Positions 1 to 5,211 are shown, numbered from the stretch's first letter. The stretch is DNA of 5,292 nt from an uncultured Pseudogracilibacillus sp. (GCA_937960785.1 CALGOZ010000010.1:1-5292); one strand, 5' to 3'. The notes: a model not told the origin generated them from the letters alone. Made by a program: numbers and translations.

Positions 1-156
1 CACTGTGTAAGTTGAGATGCTTTTGTGCATAGACTTACCCGGTAGAGCGCTCCACTGTGTAAGTTGAGATGCTTTTGTGCATGTACTTACCCGGTAGAGC
101 GCTTCACTGTGTAAGTTGAGATGCTTTTGTGCATAGATTTACCTAACAGCTATTTC
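1..156. repeat. Tandem array of a 52-bp unit, three copies
   Basis: Copies begin at 1, 53 and 105, each with CACTGTGTAAGTTGAGATGC, so the period is exactly 52. Copies 1 and 2 differ at only three positions (unit positions 31, 32 and 52). Copy 3 matches copy 1 up to about unit position 39 with one change, then decays, which marks the right end of the array; more copies may lie left of the window. Each unit can fold: GTAAGT (unit 7-12) pairs with ACTTAC (33-38), and inside it ATGC (17-20) pairs with GCAT (27-30) around a six-base loop. Copy 1 also carries the 8-bp palindrome GAGCGCTC at its end. No start codon or ribosome site of note is seen. Function unknown. Confidence 0.93.
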
Positions 157-272
157 TACCTAGAAAATTGAATTGTTTTATAAAAAAACTACCTAGATAG
201 AGGGAATGACGCAAGATTTTAAATGCATCGATTTATAATGCCCACCTTCTCAAGTTGGTACAAATAAAGAAA
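157..272. other. Non-coding stretch between repeat array and terminator
   Basis: No credible reading frame is seen. The 9-mer CTACCTAGA occurs twice (156-164 and 189-197). A small imperfect hairpin, CCACCTT/AAGTTGG around CTC, lies at about 242-258. Neither has an assigned role. The region is downstream of the leftward membrane-protein gene and past its terminator, so it is probably untranscribed spacer or the flank of the repeat array. Confidence 0.4.
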
Positions 273-299
273 ACGGCGCTCAGTTTTTCTGAACACCGT
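263..299 (-). terminator. Intrinsic terminator of the oxidase-like membrane protein gene
   Basis: An 11-bp stem is formed by 273-283 and 289-299 around TTTTT. Read leftward, every position pairs if two G-U wobbles are allowed; read rightward the same two positions are A-C mismatches. That asymmetry, plus the U-rich TTTCTTTATTT that follows on the leftward strand, assigns it to the leftward gene ending at 342. Confidence 0.85.
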
Positions 300-319
300 C
301 ATTCTACTTAGGTTTGTTC

Positions 320-341
320 CAGCATTTCTATATAAATGCTG
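320..341 (-). other. Hairpin directly after the stop codon
   Basis: CAGCATTT (320-327) and AAATGCTG (334-341) form a perfect 8-bp stem with a six-base loop, abutting the TAG stop of the leftward gene at 342-344. It has no U-tract, so it is not a terminator by itself. It may be a 3' UTR stem upstream of the true terminator at 273-299, or chance. Confidence 0.4.
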
Positions 342-1583
342 CTAACTTTTATACAGTTTTACTTTTTCAAAGTAAGAAGTTGACAAGTACCATAAACAAC
401 TAACAGCTATTAATAAAGAAAAACTAGCAAAAAGTAACAATAAGTTTTGCCCTGGCAAGGCACCTAAGTGCAACCAGCTGAAAAGCGCTGCGAAAAATAG
501 AACGAGTTCATTTATGATAAAGCCGATTAAAAAGAGTCCGATGGAAAAAGTAAAGAACGTGTTAACCGGCGGTAAAATTTCAACGTAGAAAAATTGGACC
601 AATATAAAAATCGTAACAAAACCGAGCAAAGTTAAATGTAAATAACCAATAACAACAGAGCGTGTATCATAAATTAACTCGCCGAATGGACGATAGAGTA
701 AGCCAAGTTCCATTAAGCCTTTAACTCCGACTAATAAAAGGACGAGATATAGTAAATATAATATGATTCGTGGGAAAAGAGTTCTTAATTTATTATTCAC
801 TTCTAACATCGCCCATAAGAATAAGATTACACCAGTAAGCAAGCCTAACGCGCCGATCGTTGCTAAAACTGTACCATACGTACCAAATCCGTACCATAAA
901 ATAGATAAGAAGAAGCTAGGAAATAATGAAAAAAAGTATACCCAGAAACTTAAGCGCATTTTCGTTTCAGAAAAAGCGATTTGTTTTTTAGCTAACATCC
1001 AGAGGAACATCCCGATGAGCATAAAGTAAAGCCATCCATTGTACTGGAAATGTAAGTAGAAATAAATTGCCATATCGAAAATCGGTGAGTCCCGTAAACC
1101 TTGGGATGCGATACCTCCTAAAGCGAAAGGTCCGACGGTAGAAATGACTAACATAATCACCGCACCATACATAAAGAGACGACTACTTTTAGGTATTTTT
1201 CTTTTTCGCTTCCGTACGTGACGAACGATTAAAAATACGACAACATATTCTAGAAAAATATGCAATGTAGAAAATATAATTGAATATAACGCATAACCTT
1301 GAATTAAAAAGGCGATAAACATGATTACTGTAACGACTAAAAGAAGCCAAATCGTCACTTTAACGAATTTGTTCGTATGCTCTTTTGTTAAAAATAAAAA
1401 AATAAGAAACACTGCAAAAAAAGTCCAACCTAAAATTGCTATATGTGAATGACCATGTAACAGATTCCCATATTCTAGCCCGAATTCAGCACCTGTAAAT
1501 AATTGTAAACGTAAATAAACTCCCGATAAGGCAGTTAAGAAAAAGAATAGAAATGCAATATGTATAGACCGTAATCGTGTCAT
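342..1583 (-). CDS. Polytopic membrane protein, heme-copper oxidase subunit I-like
   Basis: A 413-residue integral membrane protein with about twelve hydrophobic segments, roughly at residues 7-26, 46-66, 76-96, 99-120, 136-158, 171-196, 212-232, 236-260, 271-290, 309-333, 342-366 and 379-402. Twelve helices is the fold of cytochrome oxidase/NO reductase subunit I. Histidines sit in or beside helices: HGHSH at 43-47 followed by LGW, His108, His178 in LHFQYNGW, and His316 in GYLHLTLLG. The adjacent HH pair expected in helix 7 of true oxidases is absent, so catalysis as a standard oxidase is doubtful; a heme-binding or sensing role is inference. The start is ATG at 1583, because GAGGTGAT (1588-1595) precedes it by 4 nt; the GTG at 1592 lies inside that ribosome site. 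It ends in its own terminator. The nearest upstream gene also has a terminator, so it is probably transcribed alone. Confidence 0.85.
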   Translation of the reverse strand: MTRLRSIHIAFLFFFLTALSGVYLRLQLFTGAEFGLEYGNLLHGHSHIAILGWTFFAVFLIFLFLTKEHTNKFVKVTIWLLLVVTVIMFIAFLIQGYALYSIIFSTLHIFLEYVVVFLIVRHVRKRKRKIPKSSRLFMYGAVIMLVISTVGPFALGGIASQGLRDSPIFDMAIYFYLHFQYNGWLYFMLIGMFLWMLAKKQIAFSETKMRLSFWVYFFSLFPSFFLSILWYGFGTYGTVLATIGALGLLTGVILFLWAMLEVNNKLRTLFPRIILYLLYLVLLLVGVKGLMELGLLYRPFGELIYDTRSVVIGYLHLTLLGFVTIFILVQFFYVEILPPVNTFFTFSIGLFLIGFIINELVLFFAALFSWLHLGALPGQNLLLLFASFSLLIAVSCLWYLSTSYFEKVKLYKS

Positions 1584-1654
1584 AAAAATCACCTCGTACT
1601 CGCTCGTTCGATATGTTTATTATTTGTGGAAATGAAATAAATATAGACTTAAAT

Positions 1655-1677
1655 AAAAAAGGTGGCGATATGCCACC
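1655..1677 (-). terminator. Intrinsic terminator of the Nfu-type gene
   Basis: GGTGGC (1661-1666) pairs with GCCACC (1672-1677) around a five-base loop. On the leftward strand it is followed by TTTTTTATTT. It sits 13 bp past the stop codon at 1691-1693 and separates this gene from the membrane protein gene that starts at 1583. Confidence 0.9.
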
Positions 1678-1690
1678 AAAGTCGAATTGA

Positions 1691-1957
1691 TTATTCAAAG
1701 CCATGCTTCCTAAACACTTCTAATACTTGATCGTTTATCTCATCCCATTCGACATCAAAAAACTTAGTAACTGTAATAAAGTTTTGATAGCCGAATACGT
1801 TGTCGACACCATCGATTTTCATTAAATCGTTTAAAATTTCATACTCACTTACATCGCCGGGTAAGACAGAGATACTATCTGTACCTTCAAATATTATTTT
1901 ATTCGTCGTATATTTCATTGCGTTTGGATTAGGTGTTCCCTCTGGACGTACCGACAT
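1691..1957 (-). CDS. Stand-alone Nfu/NifU N-terminal domain protein
   Basis: An 88-residue soluble protein. Its start, RPEGTPNPNAMKY (residues 4-16), is the hallmark of the Nfu_N domain found at the N-terminus of Nfu iron-sulfur scaffold/carrier proteins. The remainder (ISVLPGDVSEYEI, then a turn and FITVTK) fits that domain's fold over its whole length. The C-terminal NifU-like domain with its CxxC cluster ligand is absent, and the protein has no cysteine at all, so it cannot itself hold a cluster by cysteine ligation. A role in protein-protein contacts during Fe-S maturation is inference. The ATG at 1957 is preceded by GGAGGG at good spacing. The gene appears monocistronic, with its own terminator at 1655-1677. 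An unexplained terminator-like hairpin lies about 65 bp upstream, so its leader may be regulated. Family assignment is firm; function is not. Confidence 0.9.
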   Translation of the reverse strand: MSVRPEGTPNPNAMKYTTNKIIFEGTDSISVLPGDVSEYEILNDLMKIDGVDNVFGYQNFITVTKFFDVEWDEINDQVLEVFRKHGFE

Positions 1958-2295
1958 AATATCCCTCCATCAGAATATCAAACTGTAATCATTTCTATTT
2001 AAATGTAACATATTTTTATATAAAAAACCATTGTACGCCCCTTTCCTAATGGTTTATGATAAACAAGCGATTTATTTAAAATGAAGAGGCTACGGAAGGA
2101 TTACCTTCAATATCGAAATCATTGTACTAACCTTTGTTTTATTATTGAAGAACGAAGTATTGTGCAAGGGAGATTAGGAAGTTCGTGTAAAATAGACTGA
2201 CTAAGCGGAAGCAGAGTAGATTTCCAAAATAAAGGGGTACTATTTTCATATACTAGGATTTAATCTTTTATCCGAATTTAAAATTTAAATTAAAA
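1958..2295. other. 338-bp gene-free region upstream of the Nfu-type gene
   Basis: No convincing gene is seen. Frames of 39 codons (rightward, 2081-2200) and 35 codons (leftward, 2142-2249) exist but lack ribosome sites. The region holds an orphan terminator-like hairpin (2025-2055), an imperfect 20-bp direct repeat (2025-2044 and 2116-2135, 16 of 20 identical), an 8-bp inverted repeat CTTCAATA/TATTGAAG (2105-2112 and 2143-2150), and a small GAAGG-ATTA-CCTTC hairpin (2095-2108). It probably contains the promoter and leader of the leftward Nfu-type gene, but I cannot place a clear -35/-10 pair. Confidence 0.5.
2022..2055 (-). terminator. Orphan intrinsic terminator or attenuator, leftward
   Basis: AAACCATT (2025-2032) and AATGGTTT (2048-2055) make an 8-bp stem with a 15-base loop. 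On the leftward strand the stem runs into TTTTTT (2027-2022) and an AT-rich tail. No gene ends just upstream of it: the small gene ending at 2353 already has a terminator at 2291-2326. It lies about 65 bp before the start of the Nfu-type gene at 1957, the position of a leader attenuator. The stem is AT-rich, so strength is uncertain. Confidence 0.5.
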
Positions 2296-2326
2296 ATCCC
2301 TAAAGCATTGGAAAAACTTTAGGGAT
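2291..2326 (-). terminator. Intrinsic terminator of the small gene pair
   Basis: ATCCCTAAAG (2296-2305) and CTTTAGGGAT (2317-2326) form a perfect 10-bp stem with an 11-base loop, followed on the leftward strand by TTTTA and further U-rich sequence. It lies 26 bp past the stop of the DUF3813-like gene. Confidence 0.88.
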
Positions 2327-2352
2327 GAACGATTATTAAAGGGGAGTGTCCT

Positions 2353-2526
2353 TTACGATTGATGCAATCGTTTCGCAAATTGAGCGAGCTGATCTTTTTC
2401 TTCTGGCGTTGCAACAGTATAAGCAGCTTCAATTGCTCGTTTAATAATCGCTTCTTTCTCTTCATTTTCTCGATCTTTGTTTGTTAAGTTTTTCTCCATT
2501 ACTATTTCGGATAAATAATTCTCCAA
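2353..2526 (-). CDS. Small hypothetical protein, DUF3813-like
   Basis: A 57-residue charged protein. Its C-terminal half, KRAIEAAYTVATPEEKDQL (about residues 29-47), resembles DUF3813, a short Bacillaceae family of unknown function, as I remember it; I recall DUF3813 genes lying near yitU, which fits the context. The most likely start is TTG at 2526. It follows the TAA of the upstream small gene with no gap, and GGAGG lies 7 nt upstream inside that gene's last codons. An internal ATG at residue 10 has no ribosome site. Translation is therefore probably coupled to the upstream gene. A strong terminator follows. The domain name is a tentative match from memory. Confidence 0.7.
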   Translation of the reverse strand: MENYLSEIVMEKNLTNKDRENEEKEAIIKRAIEAAYTVATPEEKDQLAQFAKRLHQS

Positions 2527-2691
2527 TTAAAAGCCTCCGATCGTACTATCTTTAATCTCTTCGGCTTTTCGCTTCTTATCCCTTTTAAGCGATTGTTTGC
2601 TACGTTCGGCATCATCTTTCATATTAATTTTATCATCCGTATGTTCATTGATGATTTGTTCGTCTTCTCTTGTTCTTTGTTTTCGTTCCAT
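2527..2691 (-). CDS. Small highly charged hypothetical protein
   Basis: A 54-residue protein, very rich in Lys, Arg, Glu and Asp, with no hydrophobic segment. The middle (residues 24-45, with ERSKQSLKRDKKRKAEE inside) looks like one charged helix, and the tail ends in TIGGF. I do not recognise the family. The ATG at 2691 has a near-perfect AAAGGAGG upstream, strong support that it is translated. The stop codon is followed directly, in the same frame, by the TTG start of the DUF3813-like gene, so the two form one translational unit. Only about 37 bp separate its start from the yitU terminator hairpin, leaving little room for a separate promoter; it is probably expressed by readthrough from yitU. 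Confidence 0.75.
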   Translation of the reverse strand: MERKQRTREDEQIINEHTDDKINMKDDAERSKQSLKRDKKRKAEEIKDSTIGGF

Positions 2692-2725
2692 AATTAGCCT
2701 CCTTTACTTCTGTATGAATCGATAT

Positions 2726-2757
2726 AAAAAAGGTGAACGTATCGTACGCTCACCTTT
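2726..2757 (-). terminator. Intrinsic terminator of yitU
   Basis: AAAGGTGA (2729-2736) pairs with TCACCTTT (2750-2757). Beyond one mismatch the stem continues with CGTA/TACG around a tiny TCG loop. On the leftward strand it runs into a TTTTTTATAT tract. It is about 50 bp past the yitU stop and just ahead of the small gene pair, so it may act as a partial terminator that lowers their expression relative to yitU. Confidence 0.85.
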
Positions 2758-2805
2758 ACTATTACTAGCTTATATGTTTTTATTCATCCTAATTATGGAA
2801 AAAGA

Positions 2806-3639
2806 TTATACACGAATTGATTCTTTAATGTTAAAATAGTCAGCTAAAAAAACTGCGACCCCGTCCTCTTCGTTCGATTTTGTAATTTGATCAGCCACAT
2901 TTTTTGCGTCGTCGACACCGTTTGCCATTGCGACACCGATTCCAGCATATTCAAGCATATGCAAATCGTTCGTTTCATCCCCGAAGGCAATGATTCGTTC
3001 CCGTGGTACACCATAATAGTCAGCGACTTTTTTTACCGCTACTGCCTTGTTCATACTTTTGTTCATAATTTCGATAATATGAAAGGGCTCGCCCCAGTTA
3101 CGATGATCGATTGTTTCCGCATGGATGTCATTTAAATACTCGGTTAATTTATCTAACTTATCGTAATGTGGATAGACTAGCATCAACGTGGGCTCTTCCT
3201 TTAATTTTTCTTTTAAAGGTCCTACTTTAATAACGCCTGTGTCACTTCCCGATTCATAAAAATCGACAATATGTTGATCGAAGCGCTCGACGATTACGTT
3301 ATCGTGAATTGCGGCGAGTAAATTTTCCGCATTTAAAGAGAAACTTATTTCAATTATATCTTTTGCTGTATTCATATCGAGAGGTACATGATACGTTCCC
3401 CAGTTCGGGTCGTTAGGATGATGAATAAAAGCACCATTTGAATTAATGAGTGGTGTATTTAGTTTCAATTCATCGTAATATAAAATACTCATTCGATTCG
3501 AGCGCCCAGTCGCAATAACGACATAATGGCCTTGCTCGATTAATTTTTGTATCACAACTTTTGAATACATTGAAATTTGCCGATTATCCTTTAATAAGGT
3601 CCCGTCTAAATCAATCGCAATTAAATAACGTTGAACCAA
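2806..3639 (-). CDS. yitU: HAD-family (Cof-type) phosphatase YitU
   Basis: A 277-residue cytosolic haloacid dehalogenase hydrolase of the Cof type. In B. subtilis YitU is one of the phosphatases that dephosphorylate 5-amino-6-(5-phospho-D-ribitylamino)uracil in riboflavin synthesis; family members also act on FMN and other sugar phosphates. All HAD motifs are visible: DLDGT with nucleophile Asp10 and acid Asp12; Thr44 in ATGR; the Cof-typical NGA (68-70); Lys198 in the motif III position; and GDETND (220-225) for Mg2+. The large cap between motifs II and III is complete. The start chosen is TTG at 3639: GAGGTGAT (3644-3651) lies 4 nt upstream, the same layout as the membrane protein gene at 1583. 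The GTG at 3648 is inside that site and would add three residues. It is divergent from yitV, as I recall for B. subtilis, which supports the symbol. Substrate is inferred from orthology. Confidence 0.9.
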   Translation of the reverse strand: MVQRYLIAIDLDGTLLKDNRQISMYSKVVIQKLIEQGHYVVIATGRSNRMSILYYDELKLNTPLINSNGAFIHHPNDPNWGTYHVPLDMNTAKDIIEISFSLNAENLLAAIHDNVIVERFDQHIVDFYESGSDTGVIKVGPLKEKLKEEPTLMLVYPHYDKLDKLTEYLNDIHAETIDHRNWGEPFHIIEIMNKSMNKAVAVKKVADYYGVPRERIIAFGDETNDLHMLEYAGIGVAMANGVDDAKNVADQITKSNEEDGVAVFLADYFNIKESIRV

Positions 3640-3671
3640 TAAAATCACCTCGTTCCAATTAGTTTAACAAA

Positions 3672-3699
3672 TATATAAACAGTTCTCCACCAAAATCAA
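3672..3699 (-). promoter_or_regulatory. Candidate sigma-A promoter of yitU
   Basis: Reading leftward, TTGATT (3699-3694) and TATATA (3677-3672) stand 16 bp apart, each matching four of six consensus bases, about 32 bp before the yitU start. Spacing is acceptable and the place is right, but the region is AT-rich and such matches arise easily. Confidence 0.4.
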
Positions 3700-3706
3700 A
3701 AGGTAG

Positions 3707-3735
3707 TTGCAAAAAGCTTTTTTCTTTATGATAAT
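3707..3735 (+). promoter_or_regulatory. Candidate sigma-A promoter of yitV
   Basis: TTGCAA (3707-3712) and GATAAT (3730-3735) are separated by the ideal 17 bp, matching consensus at four and five of six bases. The start codon of yitV is 33 bp further on, leaving a short leader with an AAAGGA ribosome site. It lies back to back with the yitU promoter candidate. Confidence 0.55.
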
Positions 3736-3768
3736 AAAAAGTAAAATATAGAGAAAAGGACGATGTAG

Positions 3769-4503
3769 ATGATTGTGATTGAACGATTAGAAGTAGAACA
3801 AATTCCTGTTTTACTTATGGCAAAATCCTCTTTACAATCAAAACCGCTACCAACGGTGTTTTATTACCATGGCTTTAATGGTGAAAAAGAAAGTAGTTTA
3901 ACCATCGCTTACAAAATGGCGGAAAAAGGTATTCGCGTAATCTTACCCGATGCCCCGCTTCATGGCGAACGAGCGATTTCCGAAGATCCGATTGAACATG
4001 GGGTCACATTTTGGAATATCGTAACAGATGCCCTTCAAGAAATAAAGTCACTTTACGAATATTTAAAGAAAAAACAATTAATTCTTGATAATCGGATAGG
4101 TTTCGGTGGAACGAGTATGGGTGGTATGATTACTTATGCAGCCCTTACGAAATATGATTGGATTAAATCTGCCGCTGTATTAATGGGGACACCTTATATT
4201 ACAGAACGAGCAAAACAGACGATGCAAGGGGCTTCTGAATTCGATGAAGTAAAACTTAGAGAAGTAAAAAAATTCGACCTTACAAAACAAGTAGAAAAAC
4301 TAAATAACCGCCCCTTATTTATTTGGCATGGTGAGCTCGATCAAATTGTACCGGTAGAAGATAGCAGAAAGTTTTATAAAGAAGTTCAATCGAAGTATAC
4401 GAAGGAAGAAGACTTACAATTCATTGAAGAAAAAGATCGAATCCATAATATTTCTAAACTTTCGATTAGAAAAACAGCAGAATGGTTTGAACGTAAGTTA
4501 TAA
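3769..4503 (+). CDS. yitV: Alpha/beta hydrolase (esterase-like) YitV
   Basis: A 244-residue soluble serine hydrolase of the alpha/beta fold with no signal peptide, so cytosolic. The oxyanion-hole strand YYHGF is at 32-36; the family-typical DAPLHGER is at 61-68; the nucleophile elbow GTSMG places Ser116; Asp191 lies in HGELD, and His226 in DRIHN completes the triad. Length and motif order fit the YitV group of predicted esterases/prolyl-oligopeptidase-like hydrolases, whose natural substrate is not known to me. The ATG at 3769 is preceded by AAAGGA at 8-nt spacing. It is divergent from yitU and followed, 66 bp on, by yitW, an order I recall from B. subtilis. No terminator is seen between yitV and yitW, so they are probably co-transcribed. 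The catalytic fold is secure; the substrate is unknown. Confidence 0.9.
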   Translation: MIVIERLEVEQIPVLLMAKSSLQSKPLPTVFYYHGFNGEKESSLTIAYKMAEKGIRVILPDAPLHGERAISEDPIEHGVTFWNIVTDALQEIKSLYEYLKKKQLILDNRIGFGGTSMGGMITYAALTKYDWIKSAAVLMGTPYITERAKQTMQGASEFDEVKLREVKKFDLTKQVEKLNNRPLFIWHGELDQIVPVEDSRKFYKEVQSKYTKEEDLQFIEEKDRIHNISKLSIRKTAEWFERKL

Positions 4504-4569
4504 ACATTTAAAAATACGATAAAATATGTTTAAATAATAAGTAGGAAGGTACGAAGGAGGTAAGGGAAA

Positions 4570-4881
4570 ATGGATGAAATGTTAAAAGAAAATATTTTAG
4601 GCGCAATCGAAAATGTTATTGACCCCGAATTAGGTATAGATATTGTCAATCTTGGTTTAATTTATGATGTGGATCTCGATGAAGATGGCCTTTGTACGGT
4701 AACGATGACGTTAACGTCTATGGGTTGTCCTTTAGCTGGCCATATCGAAGCGGATATTAAACGAGTTTTAGCAGATATTCCAGAAGTAAAAGATACGAAA
4801 GTAAATATCGTATGGGACCCACCATGGGGTAAAGATAAAATGTCCCGATATGCGAAGATTGCTTTAGGTATTCCAGACTAA
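4570..4881 (+). CDS. yitW: MIP18/DUF59 family Fe-S assembly factor YitW
   Basis: A 103-residue cytosolic protein of the MIP18 (DUF59) family, which includes SufT and helps mature iron-sulfur proteins. The hallmark elements are all present: DPELGIDIVNLGLIYDV at 18-34; Cys53 in the conserved TSMGCPL (49-55), the family's key cysteine; and the VWDPPW segment at 81-86 near the C-terminus. Length is normal for a single-domain member. The ATG at 4570 follows AAGGAGG by about 9 nt. It lies 66 bp after yitV and is closed by a strong terminator 19 bp past its stop. A second Fe-S-linked gene (the Nfu-type protein at 1691-1957) sits nearby, but on the other strand and not in the same operon. Which client proteins it serves cannot be read from the sequence. 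Confidence 0.93.
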   Translation: MDEMLKENILGAIENVIDPELGIDIVNLGLIYDVDLDEDGLCTVTMTLTSMGCPLAGHIEADIKRVLADIPEVKDTKVNIVWDPPWGKDKMSRYAKIALGIPD

Positions 4882-4900
4882 GTTTTTATAAAAATGATAG

Positions 4901-4935
4901 AACGGCGTTCCGGTGTAAGGAGACGCCGTTTTTTT
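4901..4935 (+). terminator. Intrinsic terminator of the yitV-yitW transcript
   Basis: AACGGCGT (4901-4908) pairs with ACGCCGTT (4923-4930), a GC-rich 8-bp stem extendable by one wobble, with a loop of about 14 bases and then seven T residues (4929-4935). Confidence 0.93.
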
Positions 4936-4943
4936 AATGTAGA

Positions 4944-4982
4944 AAATAAAATAGACTGAATCTTAGACGTTGGATTCAGCCT
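4944..4982 (-). terminator. Intrinsic terminator of the small membrane protein gene
   Basis: AGACTGAATC (4953-4962) and GATTCAGCCT (4973-4982) pair over 10 bp when read leftward, with one G-U wobble; read rightward the same position is an A-C mismatch. The leftward strand continues into ATTTTATTT. It faces the yitW terminator at 4901-4935, a normal convergent-gene boundary. Confidence 0.8.
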
Positions 4983-5028
4983 ATGTTTAGCTTAGCGCGG
5001 AATAAATTTTAAATTATGTACGCTTACG

Positions 5029-5211
5029 TTACTCCTTTGACATCGATGCGGCACTTAAAGCGAGATCGACGATTAAAATACCGACAAAACTAATTGCAGA
5101 AAAAGTTAATGATTGGGTTAAGTTAAAGGCATCATTGCCCATACTAGCCAAAACGTAAGAAATTGCTGCACCGATTAATAGTGCCCAAATTATGCTAACA
5201 ATAAATCTCAT
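5029..5211 (-). CDS. Small two-helix membrane protein, DUF2929 (YjzD-like)
   Basis: A 60-residue protein with two predicted transmembrane segments (about residues 3-23 and 33-55) joined by a short polar loop, GNDAFNLTQ at 25-33, and a short polar tail. Length, start (MRFIVSIIWALLIG) and layout match DUF2929, a Bacillaceae family of unknown function that includes B. subtilis YjzD as I remember it; yjzD lies in the same chromosomal neighbourhood there, which agrees with the yitU-yitW context. The ATG at 5211 is preceded by GAGGTG at 7-nt spacing. It is convergent with yitW and has its own terminator at 4944-4982. No function can be inferred beyond the membrane location. Confidence 0.8.
   Translation of the reverse strand: MRFIVSIIWALLIGAAISYVLASMGNDAFNLTQSLTFSAISFVGILIVDLALSAASMSKE

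Noticed and set aside
1..156. CRISPR array
   Set aside because: The whole 52-bp period is conserved, including where spacers should differ, and the unit is longer than a CRISPR repeat. It is a simple tandem repeat.
763..1029. 88-codon rightward frame
   Set aside because: Antisense shadow of the membrane protein gene, with no ribosome site and no family resemblance.
1486..1704. 72-codon leftward reading frame
   Set aside because: It runs across the terminator at 1655-1677 and overlaps the membrane protein gene in another frame, with no ribosome site.
2081..2200. 39-codon rightward frame in the gene-free region
   Set aside because: There is no ribosome binding site before the ATG, no recognisable protein features and no terminator of its own.
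2189..2200. AAAATAGACTGA shared with 4949-4960
   Set aside because: A 12-base match between the gene-free region and the terminator of the last gene. The flanks do not agree and the second copy is explained by the terminator stem, so it is probably chance.
2142..2249. 35-codon leftward frame before the orphan terminator
   Set aside because: It could in principle be the gene ended by that terminator, but it lacks a ribosome site and the stop is about 90 bp before the hairpin. Not supported.
2597..2839. 80-codon rightward frame with hydrophobic start
   Set aside because: It lies antisense to the charged small gene, the yitU terminator and the yitU 3' end. Its hydrophobicity reflects the antisense of Lys/Glu-rich codons, and there is no ribosome site.
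4504..4569. Separate promoter for yitW
   Set aside because: Several AT-rich -10-like hexamers exist, but no properly spaced -35 could be matched. Co-transcription with yitV is the simpler reading.
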